5,572 nt of DNA from Gammaproteobacteria bacterium (GTDB taxonomy: Bacteria > Pseudomonadota > Gammaproteobacteria > UBA5335): the NCBI GenBank assembly GCA_011620145.1, contig WOZT01000183.1, positions 1-5,572 on the forward strand, read 5' to 3'. A program made the position numbers and the translations under genes. Below the pieces are notes generated by a model, which saw only the letters and a list, made by a program, of their open reading frames with translations, made no database searches and was not told where the DNA came from. Below are positions 1-5,572 of the stretch, in pieces (position 1 is the stretch's first letter; the number at the start of each line of letters is the position of its first letter).

Positions 1-109
1 CCCGCTGTCGGCTGCGCTGGCGCGCGTCGAAGGGCAGCGTTAGAGTCAATTCGTCGGGGGCATCCTCCCGTTGTGGTTCGGGCGCCAAGCGCACGCGGAT
101 TTCCAGCAT
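1..109 (-). CDS. ureE: Urease accessory protein UreE, N-terminal fragment (runs off left edge)
   Basis: UreE is a cytoplasmic nickel-binding metallochaperone that delivers Ni2+ to apo-urease together with UreD, UreF and UreG. Only the first 36 codons are present; the rest lies beyond the left edge. The translation starts MLEIRVRL and reaches LTLTLPFDARQRSRQR. The 'LTLPF-x-x-R-Q-x-S-R' pattern is what I know from the UreE N-terminal domain. The ATG at 109-107 is preceded by TGGAG with a spacer of about six bases, a good ribosome binding site. The C-terminal metal-binding domain and His-rich tail cannot be seen. The sequence just upstream of the start is not ureC, so this gene is either first in its transcript or part of a urease cluster in an unusual order. 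The identification rests on a short stretch, so it is probable rather than certain. Confidence 0.68.
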   Translation of the reverse strand, partial: MLEIRVRLAPEPQREDAPDELTLTLPFDARQRSRQR

Positions 110-257
110 GTCAGACTCCAGGGGGGACAAGGTTGACGGGCGTATGTGGCTTGAGCCGATGCCGCACCGCTTGATTATCCCATCGCCGCCGGAAAATTCG
201 GAAAAAGCCGGGATACCAGGGATTGGACCGCAGGCGCGGAACCTTAATCTACCCTGA

Positions 258-461
258 ATGAAAAAGAACGCCGCGAAAAGCGCGCCACTGGGCGGCGTGT
301 TCTGGGATGGCGGCGCCTAGGCCTTCATCAAGAAGGGCACCAATGGACGATGGACGGATACCCTGACCGCCGCTGAAGTGGCGGAATACGAAGCGCGTGC
401 CCAACGCGAATTGGGCCCGGCGTGCGCCCATTGGCTGGCCACGGGCGAGCGCGAGAGCTAA
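258..461 (+). pseudogene. Sulfotransferase-like C-terminal remnant with in-frame amber stop
   Basis: This is a 67-codon reading frame broken once. It starts at ATG 258, reads MKKNAAKSAPLGGVFWDGGA, meets TAG at 318-320, then continues in the same frame as [20 protein letters not shown] and on through [14 protein letters not shown] to a TAA at 459-461. From family knowledge, 'FWDGGA..FI.KGTNGRW.D.LT' followed by 'ELG..CA.WLATG' is the C-terminal end of PAPS-dependent sulfotransferase-domain proteins (Sulfotransfer_1-like). The homology-like text runs across the TAG without a gap, so one sense codon appears to have become amber. The codon before the ATG is TGA, there is no clear ribosome binding site, and none of the N-terminal PAPS-binding part is recognisable upstream. 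I infer a truncated, decayed gene. A readthrough product or a sequencing error at 318-320 cannot be excluded, but neither would restore the missing N-terminus. Confidence 0.6.
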
Positions 462-528
462 GCACTCGACCTCCGGCCCAACGCGACTACGCTTTTCCAC
501 ATTGGGAAATGGCCGGAGTTTTGAACGG

Positions 529-1188
529 ATGGCGGATTCGAAGGCAATCCTGGCAAGTTGGCAGGCCAATGCAGACGCTTGGCTAACCGCTGTGCGGGAG
601 CAGCGCATCGACAGCCGCCGCGTCACCAATGCGGCAGTACTGGACGCGATAAAAGCGGGCGCGCCGCGTCGGGTTCTGGATGTCGGTTGTGGCGAAGGCT
701 GGCTGTGCCGGGCGCTGCATGATGACGGCATCGAGGCCGTGGGTATCGATGCGACGGCGCCCCTGATTGGCGCCGCGCGGGCGGCCGGCGCAGGGCGCTT
801 TGAGGTGCTGGGCTATGATGATCTGGTGGCCGATCCGCTGCGGCTGGGCCAATTCGATGGCGTGGTGTTCAATTTCGCCCTGTTCGAAGCCGATCCGAGC
901 CCGATCCTGCGAGCCGTGCGCCAGGCGGTCAGCCCAGAGGGCCGGCTCATCATCCAGACCGTGCATCCGGATCGGGTGGCGGGCGATGCGGGGTGGCGCG
1001 AGGAGCGATTTGCCGGCTTCGGCGCCGCGTTTCCTGCCGTCATGCCGTGGTATTTTCATTCGATGGCAGGTTGGGAGCGGCTGCTCCTGGATGCGGGCTG
1101 GCGCCTGATTCATCAGATGGCGCCAGCGGATCCAGCCGGCGGCCTACCGCTGTCTTTGATCCTGATCGCCGAGCCGCGCCCCGATTAA
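529..1188 (+). CDS. Class I SAM-dependent methyltransferase, substrate unknown
   Basis: A 219-residue cytosolic methyltransferase of the UbiG-like / Methyltransf_11 or _25 fold type, using S-adenosylmethionine as methyl donor. Motif I is VLDVGCGEG at residues 49-57. The acidic residue that should bind the ribose hydroxyls is D74 in VGIDAT. A motif-II-like strand FDGVVFNFALFE lies at 109-120, and the post-motif helix and strand, including PEGRLIIQTVHP, at about 126-147. The N-terminal helix (SWQANADAWLTAVREQRID) and the aromatic segment MPWYFHSMAGW (172-182) probably cap the active site and set specificity. I chose ATG 529 because GGAG at 515-518 precedes it by ten bases and the family-like sequence begins there. 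A longer in-frame start at 397 would run through the sulfotransferase remnant. The gene has no co-directional partner in view and converges on the peptide-binding gene with a 12-base gap. I cannot name the substrate. Confidence 0.85.
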   Translation: MADSKAILASWQANADAWLTAVREQRIDSRRVTNAAVLDAIKAGAPRRVLDVGCGEGWLCRALHDDGIEAVGIDATAPLIGAARAAGAGRFEVLGYDDLVADPLRLGQFDGVVFNFALFEADPSPILRAVRQAVSPEGRLIIQTVHPDRVAGDAGWREERFAGFGAAFPAVMPWYFHSMAGWERLLLDAGWRLIHQMAPADPAGGLPLSLILIAEPRPD

Positions 1189-1200
1189 GCGCAAGCGGCT

Positions 1201-2847
1201 TCAGCGATTACCCGTCTCGATCCACAAGTCCTTGGTGTAGTGCTGGTTCATGATGTTGGGCTGATAGCCCTTGACCCAGGGCTTGATCAGGGTCTTGCTG
1301 ACGTAGAAGAACAGCGGAATCACCGGATCATCGGCCAGCATCATGGCCTCGGCCTGGCGCATCAGGGCATTGCGCTCCGGGCCACCGGGCAGGACGCTGA
1401 TGCGTGCGAGCAGGGCGTCATAGGCGGGATTGTTGTAGCCGGAATCATTGATGCCGTGCTGGGAATGCAGCAGTTCCAGGAAGGTATAGGGATCGGCATA
1501 GTCGCCGATCCAGCCGCTGCGAAACACCTGCGTGACTTTTTTCTGCTTGCGGTTTTGCAGGAAGACCTTCCATTCCTCATTGAACAGCGTGGTTTGCACG
1601 CCCAGCACCTGTTTCCACATCTGGGCCACGGCGACGGCGATCTTGCGATTGTCTTCCTGGGTGTTGTAACGGATCTCGATCTGCAAGGGCCGCTCGGCCG
1701 AATACCCTGCCTCGGCATAGAGTCGCTTGGCTTCCGCGAAGCGCGCTTCCCGGGTCCAGCCGGCATAGTCCGGGGGCGCCGGCTGATAACCCGGCAGCCC
1801 CGGTGGCACCCAGCCATAGGCCGGAATTTCGCCGCCGCCGGTGATTTTCTCGGTGAGGATTTCCCGGTCGACGGCCAAATTCAGTGCCCGGCGCAGGGCA
1901 GGGGCGTTCTGGAACGGCGGCCGGGTGATGTTCAGCCCGAAGTAGAACACGCCCAGGTAGGGGTGGATGCGCAGTTCATCGCCCAGATGTTCCTTGGCCC
2001 AGCGGAAGTTGGCGGTCGGCACGCCGCCCCAGTCCACCTCCCCGGCGCGGTAGCGCTTGAATTCGCTGGAAGCGTCCTCGATGGCCGAGTAGCGCACCTT
2101 GTCGATGCGGGTATGGGCATTGTCCCAGTAATAGGGGTTGCGGCTCAGGGTGATGTGGGATTGCACCACCGCCTCGGTCAGTTGGTAGGCGCCATTGGTC
2201 ACCAGATTGCCCGGCCGCGTGAAGCGGTCACCATGGGCCGCCAGCGAGGGCCGGTGGATGGGATAGGTGGTGGAATGGGTGAGCAGGCTCAGAAAATAGG
2301 GCGTGGGGGCCTTGAGGCGGATTTCCAGGGTGTGGTCGTCCAGCGCGCGCACGCCCAGGGTGTCCGGTTTGGCCTGCCCCGCCAGGATGGCCTCGGCCTG
2401 AGCGATGGGGGCGAGGATCATGCCGTAGTTGGAGCCGGTGGCTGGGTCCACGGTGCGGCGCATGCCGGCGACAAAATCCGCCGCCACCACCGGATCGCCG
2501 TTGGACCAGCGAGCGGTCGGGCGCAGGTGGAAGACATAGCGCAGGCCGTCTTCGCTCATCGTCCAGGACTCGGCCGCCCCCGGTTTGGGCCCGCCATCCG
2601 GTCCGGTGAGCGCCAGCCCCTCGTAGAGATCGCGCAGGATGTTGGCCGAGGAAACATCCTCGGCGCGGTGCGGATCGAGCGTCTGGGGTTCGGTGCCGTT
2701 GGCCTTGCGCAGCATCGTGAGGCCGTTTTCCACCAGCGGCCCCTGGTGCTCGCTGGGATTGGACGAATCCGAACAGCCGCAGAGGAGCGTGAACGCGAGG
2801 ACCAGCAGTCCGAGGGCCCAGAATCGAAAGCTTCCCACCGGCCTCAT
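1201..2847 (-). CDS. Oligopeptide ABC transporter substrate-binding lipoprotein (OppA/MppA type)
   Basis: A 548-residue solute-binding protein of SBP family 5, which captures peptides in the periplasm and passes them to an Opp-type inner-membrane ABC permease. The N-terminus has arginines (R2, R8), a hydrophobic stretch and the lipobox LCGC with the lipidated cysteine at C25. Residue +2 is Ser, so there is no classical Asp inner-membrane retention signal. Family landmarks are [27 protein letters not shown] text at about 57-79, [15 protein letters not shown] (112-126), the NPYYWDN segment (237-243), [13 protein letters not shown] (317-329) and [13 protein letters not shown] (444-456). D449 in the last probably matches the OppA aspartate that binds the peptide N-terminal amine. 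The length is normal for OppA. The ATG overlaps the mnmG stop codon (ATGA), so translation is probably coupled to mnmG. No permease or ATPase genes are visible, so the protein may work with a transporter encoded elsewhere. The ligand is unknown: peptides, murein peptides or another solute. Confidence 0.9.
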   Translation of the reverse strand: MRPVGSFRFWALGLLVLAFTLLCGCSDSSNPSEHQGPLVENGLTMLRKANGTEPQTLDPHRAEDVSSANILRDLYEGLALTGPDGGPKPGAAESWTMSEDGLRYVFHLRPTARWSNGDPVVAADFVAGMRRTVDPATGSNYGMILAPIAQAEAILAGQAKPDTLGVRALDDHTLEIRLKAPTPYFLSLLTHSTTYPIHRPSLAAHGDRFTRPGNLVTNGAYQLTEAVVQSHITLSRNPYYWDNAHTRIDKVRYSAIEDASSEFKRYRAGEVDWGGVPTANFRWAKEHLGDELRIHPYLGVFYFGLNITRPPFQNAPALRRALNLAVDREILTEKITGGGEIPAYGWVPPGLPGYQPAPPDYAGWTREARFAEAKRLYAEAGYSAERPLQIEIRYNTQEDNRKIAVAVAQMWKQVLGVQTTLFNEEWKVFLQNRKQKKVTQVFRSGWIGDYADPYTFLELLHSQHGINDSGYNNPAYDALLARISVLPGGPERNALMRQAEAMMLADDPVIPLFFYVSKTLIKPWVKGYQPNIMNQHYTKDLWIETGNR

Positions 2848-4712
2848 GCCGCGCTGCGCTTCAGGTGGATGAGCAGCAGGGAGATTGCCGCTGGCGTGAT
2901 GCCGGGCAGGCGCGCGGCCTGACCCAATGTGGTGGGCCGGCTGGCGTCGAGCTTCTGGCGCACCTCGTGGGACAGGCCGGTGACGCGGGCATAGTCGAAG
3001 GCCGGGGGCAGCCGGGTTTCCTCGTTGAGGCGCTGACGCTTGATGTCGCGCTGCTGGCGTTCGATGTAGCCGGCGTATTTGGTTTGTACCTCCACCTGCT
3101 CGGCCACGGCGGGATCGGCCACCGGATCGCCAATGACTGCGGTGAGCGCGGCATAGTCGACCTCGGGTCGGCGCAGCAGGTCGAGCGCCCACTGTTCGCG
3201 CTCCAGCGGCGCGCCCAGCATGGCCTCGATCGCGGCGGCATTCGGACCCTGCGGCCGCAGCATAAACTGACCCAGTCGCGCCAGTTCAGCGTTGATCGCG
3301 TCCTGTTTGCGGCAAAACGCATCCCAACGCGGTGCCTCCACCAGCCCCAGTTCGCGGCCGGTGGGCGTCAGACGCAGATCGGCGTTGTCCTCGCGCAGCA
3401 GCAACCGGTACTCGGCCCGGCTGGTGAACATGCGATAGGGTTCGGCCGTGCCGCGGGTGATGAGGTCGTCGATGAGCACGCCGATGTAGGCCTCATCGCG
3501 GCGCGGCGTCCAGGGAGCAAGGTCCCGGGCCTGCCGGCCGGCATTGAGTCCGGCAATCAGCCCCTGGGCGGCGGCTTCCTCATAGCCCGTGGTGCCGTTG
3601 ATCTGCCCGGCCAGGAACAGCCCCGGCAGATGGCGCGATTCCAGCGAGGGCAACAGGTCGCGCGGGTCGAAGAAATCGTATTCGATGGCATAGCCCGGCC
3701 GCAGGATATGGGCATTTTCGAGTCCTGCGATGGAGCGCACCAGGGCGTACTGCACATCGAAGGGCAGGCTGGTGGAAATGCCGTTGGGGTAGACCTCACT
3801 GGTGTGCAAGCCTTCCGGCTCCAGGAAGACCTGGTGGGCGGTCTTGTCGGCAAAGCGGGTAATCTTGTCCTCCACCGACGGGCAATAGCGCGGGCCGATG
3901 CCCTCGATCACGCCGGTGAACATCGGCGAGCGGTCGAGCCCCCCCCGGATGATGTCGTGGGTGCGCTCGTTGGTGTGGGTAATGTGGCACAGCACCTGCG
4001 GGGGATGCTGTTCCGGCCGGCCCAGGAAGGAAAATACCGGCCGCGGCGTGTCCCCCGGCTGCGGCTGCAGGCGCGCGTAGTCGATGCTGCGGCCATCCAG
4101 GCGCGGCGGCGTACCGGTCTTGAGGCGGCCGACCCGCAAGGGCAGTTCGCGCAACCGCGCCGCCAACGTCTTGGCGGGTGGGTCGCCGGCGCGGCCGCCC
4201 TCATGCTGGTTCAGGCCAACGTGGATGCGTCCGGCGAGAAAGGTGCCGGTGGTCAGCACCACCGCCCGCGCCCTGAAGCGCAGCCCCATTTGCGTGACCA
4301 CGCCGCACACCCGCCCCTGTTCGACGATGAGGTCGTCCACCGCTTGCTGGAACAGGGTCAGCTTGGGCTGGCGCTCCAGCGCCCGGCGCACAAAGGCCCG
4401 GTACAGCGCGCGGTCGGCCTGGGCGCGGGTGGCCCGCACCGCCGGGCCCTTGCGGGCGTTGAGCGTGCGGAACTGGATGCCGGCATGGTCCGCCGCGTGC
4501 GCCATGAGCCCGCCCAGGGCATCGATCTCGCGGACCAGATGGCCCTTGCCGATGCCCCCGATGGCCGGGTTGCAGCTCATCTGCCCCAGGGTTTCCAGGT
4601 TGTGAGTGAGCAGCAGCGTCCGGCTGCCCTGCCGCGCGCTCGCCAGCGCGGCCTCGGTGCCGGCGTGGCCGCCGCCGATGACGATGACGTCGAAGGATTC
4701 AGGGTAGTGCAT
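2844..4712 (-). CDS. mnmG: tRNA uridine-5-carboxymethylaminomethyl modification enzyme MnmG (GidA)
   Basis: A 622-residue FAD- and NADH-dependent enzyme that, with the GTPase MnmE and methylene-tetrahydrofolate, installs the carboxymethylaminomethyl group on wobble U34 of several tRNAs. The length fits the family (E. coli about 629). The FAD dinucleotide-binding loop GGGHAG is at residues 13-18. [14 protein letters not shown] begins at 46 and carries C47. The first family signature, [15 protein letters not shown], starts at 273 and holds C277, the same number as the catalytic cysteine of the E. coli enzyme. The second signature, starting [17 protein letters not shown], begins at residue 368. 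The C-terminal helical MnmE/tRNA-binding region ([13 protein letters not shown], then [18 protein letters not shown]) is intact. The reading frame is uninterrupted and all key residues are present, so this is the functional copy, in contrast to the damaged fragment at 5335-5572. There is no strong ribosome binding site before ATG 4712. Its stop overlaps the start of the peptide-binding lipoprotein gene by four bases; the common neighbour rsmG is not next to it. Confidence 0.98.
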   Translation of the reverse strand: MHYPESFDVIVIGGGHAGTEAALASARQGSRTLLLTHNLETLGQMSCNPAIGGIGKGHLVREIDALGGLMAHAADHAGIQFRTLNARKGPAVRATRAQADRALYRAFVRRALERQPKLTLFQQAVDDLIVEQGRVCGVVTQMGLRFRARAVVLTTGTFLAGRIHVGLNQHEGGRAGDPPAKTLAARLRELPLRVGRLKTGTPPRLDGRSIDYARLQPQPGDTPRPVFSFLGRPEQHPPQVLCHITHTNERTHDIIRGGLDRSPMFTGVIEGIGPRYCPSVEDKITRFADKTAHQVFLEPEGLHTSEVYPNGISTSLPFDVQYALVRSIAGLENAHILRPGYAIEYDFFDPRDLLPSLESRHLPGLFLAGQINGTTGYEEAAAQGLIAGLNAGRQARDLAPWTPRRDEAYIGVLIDDLITRGTAEPYRMFTSRAEYRLLLREDNADLRLTPTGRELGLVEAPRWDAFCRKQDAINAELARLGQFMLRPQGPNAAAIEAMLGAPLEREQWALDLLRRPEVDYAALTAVIGDPVADPAVAEQVEVQTKYAGYIERQQRDIKRQRLNEETRLPPAFDYARVTGLSHEVRQKLDASRPTTLGQAARLPGITPAAISLLLIHLKRSAA

Positions 4713-4754
4713 GGGACGAACCGATGGGTCAGGTGAGCGCGCGCAAGGGGTTCA

Positions 4755-4784
4755 ATCTTAAGGGAATCGGCGCTGCAGTGCCAA
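4755..4784 (-). promoter_or_regulatory. mnmG: Candidate sigma70 promoter for mnmG
   Basis: Reading the minus strand, a -35 element TTGGCA (4784-4779; five of six consensus bases) is followed after 18 bases by TAAGAT (4760-4755; four of six). Transcription would start near 4748, giving a leader of about 36 bases before the mnmG ATG. This is a consensus match only. An alternative start site elsewhere in the region is possible. Confidence 0.4.
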
Positions 4785-4787
4785 TCG

Positions 4788-4820
4788 GTCGCTGATCTTG
4801 CGATCCGCAGGATCGGCGGT
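4788..4820. repeat. Imperfect inverted repeat between divergent promoters (candidate operator)
   Basis: The arms GATCTTGCG (4794-4802) and CGCAGGATC (4806-4814) flank the 3-base centre ATC and match at eight of nine positions, with one T-G pair. Counting T-G pairs, the symmetry extends to 4788/4820: C4792-G4816, G4791-C4817 and C4790-G4818 pair, with T-G pairs at 4793/4815, 4789/4819 and 4788/4820. The centre (4804) is about 56 bases from the predicted mnmG start point and about 61 from that of yjdM. There is no T tract, so it is unlikely to be an intrinsic terminator. It could be a binding site for a dimeric regulator or a chance palindrome. Confidence 0.4.
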
Positions 4821-4852
4821 GAGAACTGCGAATGCTTTATCCATCGCTCGGT

Positions 4853-4858
4853 TACAAT
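4853..4858 (+). promoter_or_regulatory. yjdM: Candidate -10 element for yjdM
   Basis: TACAAT (five of six matches to TATAAT) lies 29 bases before the yjdM start codon and would give a leader of about 20-25 bases. At a spacing of 16-18 bases upstream there is no good -35 box (4830-4835 reads GAATGC). The promoter may therefore be weak or depend on an activator. The inverted repeat centred near -61 would suit such a role, but that link is inference. Confidence 0.4.
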
Positions 4859-4887
4859 GCCAGCATTTCCGATACCTTGAGAACATC

Positions 4888-5226
4888 ATGAGCACCCTGC
4901 CGCCTTGCCCGAAGTGCGCCTCCGAATTCACCTACAAGGACAGCGGGGGCTTCATCTGCCCAGAATGCGGGCACGAGTGGAGCGGGGAAGCCAAGGCCGC
5001 GATCGATGAGACGAAGATCATCAAGGATGCGAATGGCAATATCCTGGCAGACGGCGATACCGTGACCGTGATCAAGGATCTGAAAGTGAAAGGCTCCTCC
5101 TCGGTGGTGAAGGTCGGCACCAAGGTCAGGAACATCCGCCTGGTCGACGGTGACCATGACATCGACTGCAAGATCGACGGCATTGGGGCCATGCAGCTCA
5201 AATCGGAGTTCGTCAAAAAGGCCTGA
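4888..5226 (+). CDS. yjdM: YjdM (PhnA-like) zinc-ribbon protein
   Basis: A 112-residue small cytosolic protein closely matching E. coli YjdM, which was formerly called PhnA because it lies near the phosphonate operon. Despite that name it is not phosphonoacetate hydrolase, and its biochemical role is not established. The N-terminal zinc ribbon uses C7-x2-C10 and C24-x2-C27 (CPKC and CPEC). The C-terminal SH3-like domain carries the hallmark segments [20 protein letters not shown] (46-65), [20 protein letters not shown] (66-85) and the end KSEFVKKA. The length is normal (E. coli 111). ATG 4888 is chosen because family homology begins with [10 protein letters not shown] and TTGAGA sits about six bases upstream. 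A longer reading frame from 4798 would include the promoter region. The gene is divergent from mnmG and appears to be a single-gene transcript. No phosphonate genes are in the window, so context gives no hint of function. Confidence 0.93.
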   Translation: MSTLPPCPKCASEFTYKDSGGFICPECGHEWSGEAKAAIDETKIIKDANGNILADGDTVTVIKDLKVKGSSSVVKVGTKVRNIRLVDGDHDIDCKIDGIGAMQLKSEFVKKA

Positions 5227-5334
5227 TGTCTAACGGAACCGTTGATAACCTACCTGGCCACCGCTTATCACGACTCGCGCTTCAGGTGTCCAAGGGTATC
5301 CGCCCGAAGGATGAAACGGGAAGCTGGTGCGTTT
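5227..5334. other. Gene-free spacer between yjdM and the mnmG fragment
   Basis: I see no gene here. A small palindrome, AACGG-AA-CCGTT at 5232-5243, starts five bases after the yjdM stop codon. Its stem is only five bases, its loop two, and no T run follows, so it is a poor terminator candidate. The left end of the mnmG-like homology falls at about 5331-5335 with no obvious insertion-sequence end or target duplication. Confidence 0.5.
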
Positions 5335-5572
5335 CAGGGTCGTCTTGGGCCGGCGCTTCAGCGCCCGGCGCACAAAGGTCGCGGTCAGCCTGGCCGCGGG
5401 TGGCCCGCACTGCCGCACCCTTTCGGGCGTTGAGCGTGCGGAACTGGATACCGGCATGATCCGCTGCATGCGCCATGAGCCCGCCTGTGGCGTCGGTCTC
5501 GCGGACCAGATGATCCTTGCCGCTGCCGCTGCCGCTGCCGCCGACGGCCGGGTTGCAGCTTATCTGCCCCAG
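5335..5572 (-). pseudogene. mnmG: Damaged partial second copy of mnmG (5' part; runs off right edge)
   Basis: On the minus strand this repeats mnmG codons from about L42 (at the right edge) to about residue 120. It matches the intact gene at roughly 4353-4589. Over the 119 gap-free bases 5402-5520 I count 104 identities (87%) with 4431-4549. Nine of the 15 differences are G:C in the intact gene and A:T here. The frame reads [25 protein letters not shown] and [19 protein letters not shown], keeping the equivalent of C47. Near 5376-5381 a net 11-base deletion shifts the frame. The matching text [14 protein letters not shown] then continues in another frame, while the original frame ends at a TGA at 5284-5282. 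A 12-base insertion of GCC-GCT repeats lies at about 5519-5542. Recognisable homology stops near 5331-5335, so everything after residue ~120 is missing. The start codon would lie beyond the window. It is most likely a decaying duplicate or a remnant of a related sequence. Confidence 0.88.
5519..5542 (+). repeat. Hexanucleotide tandem repeat (GCCGCT)3 GCCGCC inside the mnmG pseudogene
   Basis: Three exact GCCGCT units (5519-5536) are followed by one GCCGCC unit. The intact mnmG has GCCGATGCCCCC at the matching place and is 12 bases shorter there. On the coding (minus) strand the tract turns GGIGKG into [10 protein letters not shown]. It looks like slippage growth of a short repeat in sequence no longer under selection. 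Confidence 0.85.

Noticed and set aside
174..203. Possible minus-strand promoter for ureE (GATAAT at 179-174, TTCCGA at 203-198)
   Set aside because: The -10 is reasonable, but the -35 matches only three of six consensus bases with an 18-base spacing, which is too weak to list as a feature.
318..320. TAG as a recoded (pyrrolysine or suppressed) codon
   Set aside because: No recoding signal is visible, and the gene lacks its N-terminal region in any case, so ordinary decay explains it better.
397..528. Upstream 44-codon extension of the methyltransferase
   Set aside because: It overlaps the sulfotransferase remnant in another frame and lacks family-like sequence. ATG 529 has a ribosome binding site and starts the conserved region.
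249..731. 160-codon minus-strand open frame
   Set aside because: It lies antisense to the sulfotransferase remnant and the methyltransferase start and has no motif or ribosome binding site to support it.
1240..2922. A 560-codon open frame on the plus strand antisense to the peptide-binding protein
   Set aside because: This is the same antisense effect of GC-rich codon bias. It shows no recognisable domain and crosses the mnmG/lipoprotein junction.
2848..3192. N-terminal extension of the peptide-binding lipoprotein into mnmG
   Set aside because: It is Arg- and Pro-rich out-of-frame mnmG text. The lipoprotein signal sequence begins exactly at ATG 2847.
2865..4736. A 623-codon open frame on the plus strand antisense to mnmG
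   Set aside because: It mirrors the codon periodicity of the intact GC-rich mnmG gene on the other strand, has no family-like motifs, and is low-complexity in Gly, Ala, Arg and Gln.
4798..4887. 30-residue N-terminal extension of YjdM
   Set aside because: It starts at a non-ATG codon, covers the likely promoter, and has no counterpart in the family, which begins at the zinc ribbon.
5232..5243. AACGG-AA-CCGTT palindrome just after yjdM as a terminator
   Set aside because: The stem is five bases, the loop two bases, and no T run follows. Such short palindromes arise easily by chance.

Overview
The window has the high GC content and compact gene packing of a proteobacterial chromosome. The MnmG, YjdM and OppA-type proteins resemble gammaproteobacterial versions, so a GC-rich gammaproteobacterium is my best guess. 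This rests on remembered family sequences, not on a search.

Left end (1-461): the first 36 codons of a urease accessory gene, probably ureE, run off the left edge on the minus strand. Behind its start, on the plus strand, lies the decayed 3' end of a sulfotransferase-like gene. It is broken by an in-frame amber codon and has no recognisable N-terminal part.

Middle (529-4712): a 219-residue class I SAM-dependent methyltransferase of unknown substrate is on the plus strand. It converges, across only 12 bases, with a two-gene minus-strand unit. That unit is mnmG (tRNA wobble-uridine modification) followed, with a 4-base ATGA stop/start overlap, by a lipoprotein oligopeptide-binding protein of the OppA/MppA type (SBP family 5). 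The usual mnmG neighbour rsmG (gidB) is absent. No transporter permease or ATPase gene is in view.

Right end (4713-5572): a 175-base divergent intergenic region separates mnmG from a plus-strand yjdM (phnA-like) zinc-ribbon gene. It holds plausible promoters in both directions with an imperfect palindrome about midway between them. After yjdM come about 100 bases without a gene, then a second, damaged copy of the 5' part of mnmG on the minus strand. This copy is about 87% identical in a 119-base gap-free stretch, has a net 11-base deletion (frameshift) and a 12-base hexanucleotide-repeat insertion, and leaves the window at its right edge.

Most of the window is ordinary housekeeping and transport content. 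The points worth a second look are the mnmG partial duplicate, the amber-interrupted sulfotransferase remnant, the translational coupling of mnmG to a peptide-binding lipoprotein, and the palindrome between the divergent promoters. I see no RNA genes, CRISPR array, transposase or convincing new system.
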